A DNA stretch of 64,000 nucleotides from Arthrobacter sp. ok362 (GTDB taxonomy: Bacteria > Actinomycetota > Actinomycetes > Actinomycetales > Micrococcaceae). This document shows positions 8,551-17,026 of the stretch, in pieces (position 1 is the first letter of the stretch; the number at the start of each line of letters is the position of its first letter). The notes beneath the pieces are model-generated. The model was given only the letters and a program-made list of their open reading frames with translations. It did no database searches and was not told the origin of the DNA. The stretch is taken from positions 186,001-250,000 of the forward strand of contig NZ_FNGC01000005.1 of the NCBI RefSeq assembly GCF_900102785.1, written 5' to 3'. The position numbers and the translations under genes were made by a program.

Positions 8551-8556
8551 TAGGCT
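8551..8556 (+). promoter_or_regulatory. -10 box of a leaderless promoter for the DUF6221 gene
   Basis: TAGGCT (TAnnnT) ends six bases before GTG 8563, and no ribosome-binding site is visible. This is the third leaderless-looking gene in a row. Confidence 0.4.
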
Positions 8557-8562
8557 CGGTTA

Positions 8563-8895
8563 GTGGACATCGTCGAGTTTTTGACCGCACGGATAAAAGA
8601 AGACGAAGCTGCCGCCCTGAAGCTGCTCGGCGACCCCACCCTTGCCGTGTCCGGCGAGTGGTATGAACGCCGCCTGCTCCGCGAGTGCGAGGCCAAGCGC
8701 CAGCTCATCGGCATCATTGAATCCGCCCGCCAGTCCGTGCTGGCCACCTTGGTCAGCCAGGACTATGGCGACGCCGGATGGGTGCCGGACGTCATTGAAT
8801 GGACCACCCTGTCCCTGAACACCCTGGCCCTGCCGTACGCCGACCACCCTGAATACCAGGCCGACTGGCGGCCCCCGGGTAGGGACAACGGGTAG
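8563..8895 (+). CDS. DUF6221 family protein
   Basis: 110 aa from a GTG. MDIVEFLTARIKEDE at the front, a central RRLLRECEAKRQLIGII, and the C-terminal TLALPYADHPEYQADWRP match the small actinobacterial DUF6221 family, common in chromosomes and prophages and of unknown function. It is soluble with no cysteines. The 3' end of the gene is made from the first copies of a 13 bp tandem repeat (8877-8910), so the final residues (PPGRDNG) vary with that repeat. Probably leaderless. Confidence 0.78.
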   Translation: MDIVEFLTARIKEDEAAALKLLGDPTLAVSGEWYERRLLRECEAKRQLIGIIESARQSVLATLVSQDYGDAGWVPDVIEWTTLSLNTLALPYADHPEYQADWRPPGRDNG

Positions 8896-8910
8896 GGACA
8901 ACGGGTAGGG
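8877..8910 (+). repeat. 13 bp tandem repeat GGGTAGGGACAAC, 2.6 copies
   Basis: Units begin at 8877, 8890 and 8903 (the third is partial). The array spans the stop codon of the DUF6221 gene and runs into the LacI-remnant region. It is probably a slippage product. Confidence 0.8.
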
Positions 8911-8948
8911 CCACCCGGTAGCGGTCAACGCGGAAGCCGTCCACGTGC

Positions 8949-9143
8949 GCCGGAAACCTGCAGGAAACCTCTGCGGCCTACTCTGGTCACACCGCGGCAT
9001 CCGCGGTCGAGGCGCTCATCGACTCCGACAGCGGGCCGCCCACCAGGAACAGGACCTTCCCCGTGGACCTGGTCCTCCGGGCGTCCCGCTGCTGCGTGCC
9101 GGTGCCCGCTGCGCCCGCCGTCCCGGTGGTGGCTGGGAAGTAG
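8949..9143 (+). pseudogene. Remnant of a LacI-family regulator (C-terminus only)
   Basis: In the frame ending at TAG 9141-9143 the translation reads SAVEALIDSDSGPPTRNRTF then PVDLVLRASRCC and a short proline/valine tail. This is the characteristic end of LacI/GalR sugar regulators: helix with AVEALID, then a strand LPTELVVRAST. No start codon, HTH or upstream ligand domain is present; the sequence upstream is the 13 bp repeat and DUF6221. A strong hairpin follows 20 bases later, as expected at the end of a former transcription unit. Inferred to be a deletion remnant. Confidence 0.55.
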
Positions 9144-9163
9144 CGCGGGATACCGCAAACGAG

Positions 9164-9204
9164 AGCGACCCGGGTTGGCCCCCAAGAGGTCAGCCCGGGT
9201 CGCT
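9164..9204 (+). terminator. Hairpin terminator after the LacI remnant
   Basis: Perfect 11 bp arms, AGCGACCCGGG (9164-9174) and CCCGGGTCGCT (9194-9204), with a 19-base loop and a short GGTTTA tail. It probably terminated the decayed lacI-type gene. The 210 bases that follow, up to the GntR gene, hold nothing recognisable. Confidence 0.6.
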
Positions 9205-9415
9205 GGTTTATTGCGCGGGTATTCGCTGGGCTGCCAGCGGGCCGCCGACGGCGCCGGCCCACCCGAATGGCGGGAAGCGGAAGCAGGTGCAAGCCTGGAC
9301 CGGGCATCCGACGCGCAGAGTTTTCCTCGCCACGCGAATTTCCTACCGATACGGGAATGCCGGTGGCGGCAACAATTTCGCGCGTCGCGGGGCGTGCGCC
9401 CGGGCGGAATGCGGC

Positions 9416-10108
9416 TCAGTCCCCGTGGACGGCGGCCTGGCGCTCCTCGGAACGGTCCAGGTAAGCCAGCAGCAGCTCGCCGGCGCGGTCCAGGTCCCCG
9501 GCTTCGAGGGCGTTGCAGATTTCCTCGTTGTCCGGCAGGTAGCCCCGGTAGAAGTGCGCGTCCACGGTGGCCTTGTGGAAGAACAGCCGCATCTCGGCCA
9601 GGACCTGGGCCATGATGGTGTCCAGCCGCCGGCTGCCTGCCAGGGCCACGATCGCGCGATGGAAATGCTGGTTGGCGTTGCCTAGGCCCTCTTCGTCGTT
9701 GGCGGCGGCCGCGGCTTTGCCCTCTTCCACGGCCGCGCGGACCGCCGCCACGCGCTTGGCGCTGCCGCCGCCGCGGATTGCGCTCACTTCGATGGCGCGG
9801 CGCACGGTGTAGACATCGCGGATATCGCCGGGGCCAAGGCTGGCCACAAACACGCCCCGGTTCGGGTGTCGGACCACGAGGCGCTCGGCCGCAAGTTCGG
9901 CGAAGGCCTCGCGGACCGTGTTGCGGGAAACGCCCAGATCTTCGGCGATTGTCGATTCCGTGAGCCGGGCTCCCGGCAGGAGCAGGCCCTCCGCCAGTTG
10001 CAGGCGCAGTTCGGCCGCCACGCGGTCCGCCACGGAGGGAACGGCCACCCGCAGCCGCGCCGCGGCCGCGCCCAGGGCGGAGCCGGCAGCTGCGTCGGAA
10101 GTCGTCAT
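9416..10108 (-). CDS. GntR-family regulator, FadR subfamily (FCD domain)
   Basis: 230 aa. A winged HTH occupies about residues 25-90 (ESTIAEDLGVSRNTVREAFAELAAERLV). An all-helical FCD ligand domain follows, with VYTVRRAIEVSAI and the metal-ligand-type NQHFHRAIV. Such proteins repress a neighbouring catabolic operon until its substrate or metabolite binds. It is divergent from pxpA across a 106 bp region that contains a perfect 7-1-7 palindrome (10149-10163), so it very likely controls the 5-oxoproline operon and itself. Confidence 0.88.
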   Translation of the reverse strand: MTTSDAAAGSALGAAAARLRVAVPSVADRVAAELRLQLAEGLLLPGARLTESTIAEDLGVSRNTVREAFAELAAERLVVRHPNRGVFVASLGPGDIRDVYTVRRAIEVSAIRGGGSAKRVAAVRAAVEEGKAAAAANDEEGLGNANQHFHRAIVALAGSRRLDTIMAQVLAEMRLFFHKATVDAHFYRGYLPDNEEICNALEAGDLDRAGELLLAYLDRSEERQAAVHGD

Positions 10109-10124
10109 AGTGCCGAATCTACAC

Positions 10125-10163
10125 GATTGTCCAAATATTGAATCGTCGGATTGTTGAACAATC
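10125..10163. promoter_or_regulatory. Putative GntR operator region, pxpA / gntR
   Basis: GATTGTT-G-AACAATC (10149-10163) is a perfect inverted repeat with 7 bp arms. A second GATTGT half-site starts at 10125, 24 bp away, and is followed by a weaker opposite half ending AATC at 10144. Size and A/T-rich arms fit FadR-subfamily operators. Both sites lie between the divergent regulator and pxpA, where repression of both promoters is possible. Confidence 0.6.
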
Positions 10164-10214
10164 GGCCGAAGTGATGCATCCTAGTAGGGGGCTATCATGA
10201 GACGAGGATCACAA

Positions 10215-10973
10215 ATGGCAACCATTGACCTGAACAGCGACGTCGGCGAGTCTTTCGGACGCTGGACCCTGGGCGACGACTCGGCGATGTTCCGCTCGGT
10301 CACCAGCGCCAATGTGGCTTGCGGATTCCACGCGGGCGACCCCAGCGTCATCCGACGGACCTGCCGCGAGGCGGTTGCCGCGGGCGTCGTGATCGGCGCC
10401 CACGTCGGCTACCGCGACCTGGCCGGGTTCGGCCGCCGCTTCCTGGACATCGATCCGACCGAGCTGGCGGACGACGTCGTCTACCAAATCGGCGCGCTGC
10501 AGGCGCTGGCCGCCGCCGAGGGCGGCACGGTCCGGTACGTAAAGCCGCACGGCGGACTCTACAACGCGATCGTCGCGCACACGGGCCAGGCGAAGGCCGT
10601 CGTCGACGCCGTGAAGTCCGTTGACCCGAACCTGCCGATCCTGGGCCTGCCGGGCTCGGAAGTGCTGCGCCTCGCCGAGGCCGCCGGCCTCCGCGCGGTC
10701 ACCGAAGCTTTCGCCGACCGCGCCTACAACCCGGATGGCACCCTCGTATCCCGTACGCTCCCCGGAGCCGTGTTGGAGGACCCCGCTCTCGTCACTGAGC
10801 ATGTCCTCCGGATGGCCACCGATTCCGCCGTCCGCACCATCGATGGCTCCATCCTGAAGATCCATGCAGAGAGCATCTGTGTGCACGGCGACTCCCCGGG
10901 AGCCGTCACCATGGCCGCTGCAGTGCGTGAGGCGCTCAACGCCGCCGGGATCGACACCGCCGCGTTCGTCTAA
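10215..10973 (+). CDS. pxpA: 5-oxoprolinase subunit PxpA (LamB/YcsF family)
   Basis: 252 aa from ATG 10215, which has GAGGA at 10204-10208; an ATG 18 bases upstream lacks this. The LamB/YcsF signature is clear: [12 protein letters not shown] at the start, [10 protein letters not shown] with the conserved His, [15 protein letters not shown], and VKPHGGLYN. PxpA acts with PxpB and PxpC to hydrolyse 5-oxoproline to glutamate using ATP. It is the first gene of an operon with an MHS transporter, a pxpBC fusion and a biotin carboxylase. It is probably repressed by the divergent GntR protein. Confidence 0.93.
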   Translation: MATIDLNSDVGESFGRWTLGDDSAMFRSVTSANVACGFHAGDPSVIRRTCREAVAAGVVIGAHVGYRDLAGFGRRFLDIDPTELADDVVYQIGALQALAAAEGGTVRYVKPHGGLYNAIVAHTGQAKAVVDAVKSVDPNLPILGLPGSEVLRLAEAAGLRAVTEAFADRAYNPDGTLVSRTLPGAVLEDPALVTEHVLRMATDSAVRTIDGSILKIHAESICVHGDSPGAVTMAAAVREALNAAGIDTAAFV

Positions 10974-11084
10974 GGCACCTGCCTTCGCCCCGGCCGAACC
11001 TCACAGCGTTCCGCCGGACCCACCCGTATTTACCGCTGACTCCGCCCAAACAACAGGCAGCACCCGCACACCTGGAGGAAAACC

Positions 11085-12422
11085 ATGACCACACCGCAGC
11101 AGGCCACCCCGGCCGCCCGCAAGCGGAAGATGCCGCCCGGCGCCCTCAAGGCCTACGTCGCGAGCCTTACGGGCACGTCGCTGGAATACTATGACTTCGC
11201 GATCTACTCCGTGGCGTCGGCCCTGGTGTTCCCCAAGGTCTTCTTCCCCGGAAACGACGAATACGTCGGGCTGCTGCTGTCCTTCTCGACCTTTGCAGTG
11301 GGCTACCTCGCTCGTCCCATCGGCGGCGTGATCTTCGGCCGGCTCGGTGACAAGATCGGCCGCAAGCACGTCCTCGTGACCACCCTGCTGCTGATCGGCC
11401 TCGCGACCGTGCTGATCGGCGCGCTTCCGGGCTACGCCACCATCGGCCTGGCCGCTCCAACCATCTTGGTGCTGCTGCGCCTGGCACAGGGCATCGGGGT
11501 CGGCGGCGAATGGGGCGGTGCCGTCCTGCTCTCGAGCGAATTCGGTGACGCCAAGCGGCGCGGCTTCTGGTCCTCCGCCGCGCAGATCGGTCCACCTGCC
11601 GGCAACCTGATGGCCAACGGCGTCCTGGCCGTGCTCGCCGCGACGCTGAGTGACGAGGCCTTCCTCTCCTGGGGCTGGCGTGTGGCCTTCCTCGCCTCGG
11701 CCTTGTTGGTGGGCTTCGGCCTGCTGATCCGGCTGAAGCTGGAGGAAACCCCCGTTTTCAAGGCCATCCAGGCCCACGGCGAACAGCCCAAGGCCCCCAT
11801 CAAGGATGTCTTTACCAAGGAACCGCGCGCTCTCGTGTCGGCCGCCCTGTGCCGCGTCGGCCCGGATGTGCTGTACTCCCTGCTCACCGTCTTCATGGCC
11901 GTCTATGCCACCAAGGAGCTGGGCATGACCACGAGCAACGTCCTCAGCGCCATCCTGATCGGCTCGGCCTTTCAGCTGGTCCTGATCCCCGCGGCCGGGG
12001 CCCTCACGGACCGAGTCAACCGCCGTCTCGTTTACGGCATCGCCGCCGTCGGAACCGCAGCGTACATCCCCCTGTTCTTCCTCATGATCCAAGGCAAGTC
12101 GGTTCTCATGCTGACCATCGGCATCGTGATCGGACTGGCGTTCCACGCCTTCATGTACGGCCCGCAGGCCGCCTTCATCACCGAGCAGTTCCCGGCCCGG
12201 CTGCGCTACGCCGGCAGCTCGCTGGCTTACACCCTGGCCGGTGTGGTCGGCGGCGCCATCGCACCGTTGGTCTTCACCGCCCTCTTCGCCGCCAGCGGCA
12301 ACTGGTTCCTGATCGCCGGCTACCTCGCGGTCGCCTCGGTCGTGACGGTGATCGGGCTCGCCATCGGACGCAACCCGCAGACCGACGAAGAAGAGCGGCT
12401 CCTCCAGGATGCCCGAGCCTGA
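11085..12422 (+). CDS. MFS transporter, metabolite:H+ symporter (MHS) family
   Basis: 445 aa with 12 predicted membrane segments. It starts after a strong ribosome-binding site (GGAGGAAAACC). Hallmarks of the MHS group (ShiA, KgtP, ProP relatives) are TGTSLEYYDFAIYSVASALVF in TM1, GYLARPIGGVIFGRLGDKIGRK in the TM2-3 loop, and RLAQGIGVGGEWGGAVLL in TM4-5. These carry organic acids or betaines with protons. Its place between pxpA and pxpBC makes 5-oxoproline or a related acid the likely substrate, which is an inference from context only. Confidence 0.88.
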   Translation: MTTPQQATPAARKRKMPPGALKAYVASLTGTSLEYYDFAIYSVASALVFPKVFFPGNDEYVGLLLSFSTFAVGYLARPIGGVIFGRLGDKIGRKHVLVTTLLLIGLATVLIGALPGYATIGLAAPTILVLLRLAQGIGVGGEWGGAVLLSSEFGDAKRRGFWSSAAQIGPPAGNLMANGVLAVLAATLSDEAFLSWGWRVAFLASALLVGFGLLIRLKLEETPVFKAIQAHGEQPKAPIKDVFTKEPRALVSAALCRVGPDVLYSLLTVFMAVYATKELGMTTSNVLSAILIGSAFQLVLIPAAGALTDRVNRRLVYGIAAVGTAAYIPLFFLMIQGKSVLMLTIGIVIGLAFHAFMYGPQAAFITEQFPARLRYAGSSLAYTLAGVVGGAIAPLVFTALFAASGNWFLIAGYLAVASVVTVIGLAIGRNPQTDEEERLLQDARA

Positions 12423-12459
12423 GCGGCGCGGATCCTGTCCACCGGCACCGGCACAATGA

Positions 12460-14148
12460 GTGAGGCACCTCGTGATTGAGACAGCAGGGGAACCCCCGAA
12501 GGTAGGGAACGCAACAGTTCACAAGGTCCGCTCCGTGCGGGCCGTGGGAACGCGCGCGGTCCTGGCCGAGCTCTCCGGCACCCAGGACGTGCTTGCCCTG
12601 CAGGCACTGCTGCTGGAGAAGCCGCTGCCGGGCCAGCAGGACGTCCTGGCCGCGGCCGAGACCGTCCTGGTCAAGGCCGATTCCCCGGCCTCGGCCCGGC
12701 GCATCGCCGCCCGGCTGCTGCACCTCGACCTCACCGCGCCCGTCCGGCTCGACGGCGGGCTGGTGGTCATCGACACCGTGTACGACGGCGAGGACCTCGC
12801 CGAGGTCGGCCGGCTCACCGGACTGGGAACGGAGGGCGTGATTTCCGCCCATTCCGGCCAGGTCTGGACTGTGGCCTTCGCCGGCTTCGCCCCCGGCTTC
12901 GGCTACATGGTGGGGGAGAACCAGCAGCTGGAGGTGCCCCGGCGCAGCTCGCCGCGCACCGCCGTGCCCGCAGGTTCCGTGGCGCTGGCCGGCAACTATT
13001 CGGCCGTGTACCCGCGCCGCTCCCCGGGCGGCTGGCAGCTGATCGGGCGCACCAACGCCCGGATGTGGGACCTGAACCGGGACCAGCCCGCCCTGGCCGC
13101 CCCCGGCCACCGGGTGCAGTTCCGGCCCGTCCGGGATGCGGTCACGCTCGCCCCTGAGCCGGCCGGCACCGCGCCGGAACCGGCTGCCGCGGACGTCGCT
13201 TCCGGACTCCGGATCGTTGCGCCGGGCCTGCAGAGCCTTGTCGAGGACCTCGGTCGGCACGGCCATTCCGGCCTCGGCGTGTCCGCCGCCGGTGCGCTGG
13301 ACCGGGCCTCGCTGCGCCGGGCCAACCGCCTTGTCGGGAACGCGCCGTCGGCCGCGGCCATCGAGACCGTCGCCGGCGGCCTCAAGGTCCAGGCCGTGGC
13401 GGACCAGGTCCTCGCGGTCACCGGCGCGCCGTCGGCACTGAGTATCGAGTCGGCGCCGGACAGCGCCGGCGAAACGTGGCACCGCACGGTGCCGATGGCC
13501 GCCCCGTTCGCGCTGCTCGACGGCGAAACCCTCAGCCTTGGCGCGCCGCGGAGCGGCTTCCGCAGCTATCTCGCGGTCCGCGGCGGGGTGGTTGCAGCCC
13601 TGGTGCTGGGTAGCCGCTCCACGGACACCATGTCCGGGATCGGCCCGGCGCCCCTGACCGCCGGGCAGGTGCTGGCCGCAGGCGGGGAGGCCGAATCCGG
13701 CGTCGTCGGGGCCCCCGAACTGCAGCCGGACTACCCGGGCACCGGGGTGACCGTCCTCGACGTCGTCCCCGGCCCCCGCGCCGACTGGTTCGATCAGGCG
13801 GCGCTGGACTCTTTCACCGCCCAGGACTGGTCCGTGCTGCCGCAGTCCAACCGGGTCGGCATGCGGCTGGACGGGACCGCGCTGCAGCGCAGCCGCCAGG
13901 GCGAACTGCCCAGCGAGGGCACCGTGGCGGGCGCCCTGCAGGTCCCGCCGGAGGGCCTGCCCGTGCTCTTCCTGGCCGACCATCCCATCACCGGCGGCTA
14001 CCCGGTGATCGCCGTGGTGGTCGACTCCCAGCTGGACCTCGCCGCGCAGGTACCCATCGGCGGCAAGATCCGCTTCCGCTGGGCCGAATCTGCCACCACC
14101 GAACACGGCAACGAAGCCGCCACCACCGAAGAAGAAGCGAGTAACTGA
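12460..14148 (+). CDS. Fused 5-oxoprolinase subunits PxpB-PxpC
   Basis: 562 aa combining two proteins that are separate in most bacteria. Residues about 20-220 are PxpB (allophanate hydrolase subunit 1 fold): [30 protein letters not shown] and [12 protein letters not shown]. Residues about 240-550 are PxpC (subunit 2 fold): [36 protein letters not shown] and [17 protein letters not shown] 12460 is given as start; GTG 12472 has a better-spaced GTGAGG and may be the true one. The stop overlaps the ATG of the next gene (TGATG), indicating coupled translation. Confidence 0.9.
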   Translation: MRHLVIETAGEPPKVGNATVHKVRSVRAVGTRAVLAELSGTQDVLALQALLLEKPLPGQQDVLAAAETVLVKADSPASARRIAARLLHLDLTAPVRLDGGLVVIDTVYDGEDLAEVGRLTGLGTEGVISAHSGQVWTVAFAGFAPGFGYMVGENQQLEVPRRSSPRTAVPAGSVALAGNYSAVYPRRSPGGWQLIGRTNARMWDLNRDQPALAAPGHRVQFRPVRDAVTLAPEPAGTAPEPAAADVASGLRIVAPGLQSLVEDLGRHGHSGLGVSAAGALDRASLRRANRLVGNAPSAAAIETVAGGLKVQAVADQVLAVTGAPSALSIESAPDSAGETWHRTVPMAAPFALLDGETLSLGAPRSGFRSYLAVRGGVVAALVLGSRSTDTMSGIGPAPLTAGQVLAAGGEAESGVVGAPELQPDYPGTGVTVLDVVPGPRADWFDQAALDSFTAQDWSVLPQSNRVGMRLDGTALQRSRQGELPSEGTVAGALQVPPEGLPVLFLADHPITGGYPVIAVVVDSQLDLAAQVPIGGKIRFRWAESATTEHGNEAATTEEEASN

Positions 14149-15911
14149 TGCGCAAGGTCCTGATCGCCAACCGTGGAGAAATCGCGGTCCGCATAGCCCG
14201 GGCCTGCGATGACGCGCAGCTGGCGTCCGTCGCCGTCTACGCCGATATCGACGCCGACGCCCTGCACGTCTCCGCCGCAGATGTTGCCTTCAGCCTGGAC
14301 GGCAACTCGCCCGCGGACACGTACCTGAACATCCCCAAGCTCCTCGCCGTGGCGGCCGAGTCCGGAGCGGACGCCGTCCACCCCGGCTACGGCTTCCTCT
14401 CCGAGAACGCCGACTTTGCCCAGGCGGTCCTGGACGCCGGACTGACCTGGATCGGTCCGACGCCGGACGCGATCCGGCTGCTCGGCAACAAGATCACGGC
14501 CCGCGAGGCGGCCGTGCGGGCCGGCGCACCCTTGGTGGCCGGCAGCGACGGTCCCGTCGACACGGCTGCCGAGGCCCGGACCTTCGCCGAACAGCACGGC
14601 CTGCCGATCGCCATCAAGGCCGCTTTTGGCGGCGGCGGCCGCGGCATGAAGGTGGTCCGGGCCATCGACGAGGTCGAGGAAGCCTTCGACTCCGCCGTCC
14701 GTGAAGCAGTGTCCGCCTTCGGACGCGGCGAGTGCTTCGTGGAGCGCTACCTGGACCGCCCGCGCCACGTCGAGGCGCAGGTCCTGGCGGACTCGCACGG
14801 CAACGTCGTGGTCGTCGGAACCCGCGACTGCTCACTGCAGCGCCGGCACCAGAAGCTCCTGGAGGAGGCACCCGCACCGTTCCTCAGCCAAGAGCAGACC
14901 AAACTGATTTACGACGCCGCCAAGGCTGTCTGCCGGGAAGCCGGCTACTCCGGCGCCGGCACGGTGGAATTCCTGGTCGCCGCGGACGGCACCGTGGCAT
15001 TCCTCGAGGTCAACACCCGACTCCAGGTGGAGCACCCCATCACCGAGGAAACCACGGGGATCGACCTCGTCCAGGAACAGTTCCGGATCGCAGCGGGGGA
15101 GCCGCTGCGCCTGGCAGAGGATCCGGCCCCGCGCGGACACGCCTTCGAATTCCGGCTCAACGCCGAGGACGTGGGCCGCGGCTTCCTGCCCTCACCCGGC
15201 ACCATCGGCGAGTTCGCCGGCCCCACCGGCCCGGGCATCCGCCTCGACACCGGCGTCCGCTCCGGCTCCTTCGTCGCGCCGCAGTTCGATTCCCTGCTCG
15301 CGAAGCTGATCGTCACTGGCGCGGACCGCCAGCAGGCCCTGCGCCGCGCCCGCCGTGCCCTCGCCGAAATGCGCATCACCGGGGTCGCCACCGTGCTGCC
15401 GTTCCACCGGGCCGTGCTGGAGTCCCCGGACTTCACGTCCGAGGACGGGCTGGGCATCCACACCCGCTGGATCGAAACCGATTTCGCGGACAGTGCCTCG
15501 ATCTCTGCCGATCCCGATTACAGCACCGCGGCGCCCGGCGGCGAACGCCGCACCATCACCGTCGACGTGGACGGCCGGCGCCTCGCCGTCGGCCTTCCGG
15601 CCGACTTGCTGGACGGTTGGACGCGCTCTGGCAGTCCGCTGCCCGCCGGGCTGTCCCTGGAAGCAGCGTCCGACGGCGGCGCTGCCGCCCCTGCCGACGC
15701 CGGGGAGCTGCGCGCCGACATGGCCGGGACCGTGGTGAAGTGGCTCGTTGAACCCGGCGCCGAGGTCTCGGCAGGGGACCCGGTTGTGGTCCTTGAAGCC
15801 ATGAAGATGGAAACCCAGGTCTCCGCGCACCGGGACGGCACTGTCACTGACGTCCGCACCGGAGCCGGTGGAGTGGTCGCGGCCGGGGCAGTGTTGGCGC
15901 TGATCGGCTAG
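14148..15911 (+). CDS. Biotin carboxylase with biotin carboxyl carrier domain
   Basis: 587 aa. The N-terminal biotin carboxylase has [17 protein letters not shown], the ATP-grasp glycine loop [14 protein letters not shown], and [22 protein letters not shown]. The C-terminal BCCP domain carries the biotinylation motif EAMKMETQ. It overlaps the end of the pxpBC fusion by one base. Such acetyl-CoA-carboxylase-like alpha chains often sit with pxp genes; no carboxyltransferase is encoded here. The role in oxoproline metabolism (substrate carboxylation, or use of a beta chain encoded elsewhere) is undetermined. Confidence 0.88.
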   Translation: MRKVLIANRGEIAVRIARACDDAQLASVAVYADIDADALHVSAADVAFSLDGNSPADTYLNIPKLLAVAAESGADAVHPGYGFLSENADFAQAVLDAGLTWIGPTPDAIRLLGNKITAREAAVRAGAPLVAGSDGPVDTAAEARTFAEQHGLPIAIKAAFGGGGRGMKVVRAIDEVEEAFDSAVREAVSAFGRGECFVERYLDRPRHVEAQVLADSHGNVVVVGTRDCSLQRRHQKLLEEAPAPFLSQEQTKLIYDAAKAVCREAGYSGAGTVEFLVAADGTVAFLEVNTRLQVEHPITEETTGIDLVQEQFRIAAGEPLRLAEDPAPRGHAFEFRLNAEDVGRGFLPSPGTIGEFAGPTGPGIRLDTGVRSGSFVAPQFDSLLAKLIVTGADRQQALRRARRALAEMRITGVATVLPFHRAVLESPDFTSEDGLGIHTRWIETDFADSASISADPDYSTAAPGGERRTITVDVDGRRLAVGLPADLLDGWTRSGSPLPAGLSLEAASDGGAAAPADAGELRADMAGTVVKWLVEPGAEVSAGDPVVVLEAMKMETQVSAHRDGTVTDVRTGAGGVVAAGAVLALIG

Positions 15912-16355
15912 GTTCCCGAAAGTCCGGCTGGGCCGTCTCGCCGGTTTCACTGTCTCGATTTCGCCGGTGGATGACCGGCGCTGGTGTTCGGATCAATTCC
16001 CTGGGGATAGTCGCGCGGGGATGGCGTCGCCAAGGCTCAATTGTCCAGACAACGACTGGCAATTGAGTGGCGGCCAGAACGTCGATTCCCAGACCGAACA
16101 TCGACAACCGATCATGTGCCGCCCTGCCGCTGGCAATCGAGTCAATAGCGTCAAGTTAGGGTCTGAGAGTTTCCCGCGCCATTGTCAGAAAAGATGCATC
16201 CGAACCCTATTCTGATACCCTTTCGGCCCCCTGCCTGACGTCAGGTTGGGGTGTACGGCAAGCTGGCTCTACCTCCGCGATCCCCTACTCCCGATCCGAG
16301 TGCCCAGGGGTTCCCAGGCCTGCGCGTGAAGCTCTAGCAACAGGTTTGGTACGTC
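15912..16355. other. Convergent gap of 444 bp with one hairpin
   Basis: No coding frame is convincing. An imperfect hairpin pairs CTCAATTG-T-CCAG (16036-16048) with CTGG-CAATTGAG (16056-16067) around a short loop and may terminate the pxp operon, though no T-run follows. The rest is of ordinary composition. Confidence 0.4.
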
Positions 16356-17006
16356 TCATGTGCCTGTCGTGGCTTCCGCAATCCGGCGTGCGGCCTGAAC
16401 CACCACATCGCCATAGTCCTTTCCGGGGGAAGTGGAGACCCGGGCCAGGGGCATGGCGAGGCAGACCGCGGCAATGATCGCCCCGTCGGCCCAGACGGGA
16501 GCACTGATCGAGCCCAGTCCGGGAGTGCGAACCCCAACAGATTCGATCCAGCCCGTCGCCGCCAATTCAGCCATAACCTCGTCGTCACCTGCGAGTAGAC
16601 GGCCGCTGGACCCAAACGGCAAGGGCAGCCTTGACCCGGGAGGCAGTGTGGCCCGGAGCTCGTGCCGGCTGTCGACGCTGAGCAGGCAGAGGCGGTCATC
16701 ACCCCGACGGACCCACAGCTGCGCTGACTCACCGGTACGGTCGCGCAGGTCATGAAGGACAGGCAAGCTGGCGTTTTCCAGCGCCGACCGGACGAACCGG
16801 TCACCCAGACGGAAGGCGCCGGAGTCGGCACGGCGAAGGAAGCCGTATTCGGCCAGTTGCAGCGCCAGGCGGTGCGCCGTGGACAGCGATAGGCCGGTGC
16901 GGCGGGACAGCTCACTGGCTGAAACGGCAGACCGGCCTACGGAATCGAGGATGGCGGCTGCACGTTCCAGAGTGCGGTTGCCGCCGTTTTTCTCAGGAGT
17001 GGGCAT
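16356..17006 (-). CDS. IclR-family transcriptional regulator
   Basis: 216 aa. The winged HTH at about residues 10-70 reads RTLERAAAILDSVGRSAVSASELSRRTGLSLSTAHRLALQL. The IclR effector domain follows, with QLWVRRGDDRLCLLSVDS, LPLPFGSSGRLLAG and GLGSISAPVWADGAIIAAVCLAMP. It lies 20 bp after the TPP-enzyme gene as the last gene of the leftward operon. It therefore probably reports on the pathway substrate and controls its own operon and the divergent dehydrogenases through the 15 bp palindromes at 22468 and 22701. Confidence 0.88.
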   Translation of the reverse strand: MPTPEKNGGNRTLERAAAILDSVGRSAVSASELSRRTGLSLSTAHRLALQLAEYGFLRRADSGAFRLGDRFVRSALENASLPVLHDLRDRTGESAQLWVRRGDDRLCLLSVDSRHELRATLPPGSRLPLPFGSSGRLLAGDDEVMAELAATGWIESVGVRTPGLGSISAPVWADGAIIAAVCLAMPLARVSTSPGKDYGDVVVQAARRIAEATTGT

Positions 17007-17026
17007 AGGGTCAGCCTACGTGTCCT

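Noticed and set aside
9144..9415. Possible tRNA or small RNA gene
   Set aside because: Only one terminator-like hairpin is present; no cloverleaf, anticodon arm or CCA end can be built.
12274..14106. 610-codon minus-strand frame opposite pxpBC
   Set aside because: High-GC antisense shadow; the plus-strand frame has clear PxpB/PxpC motifs.
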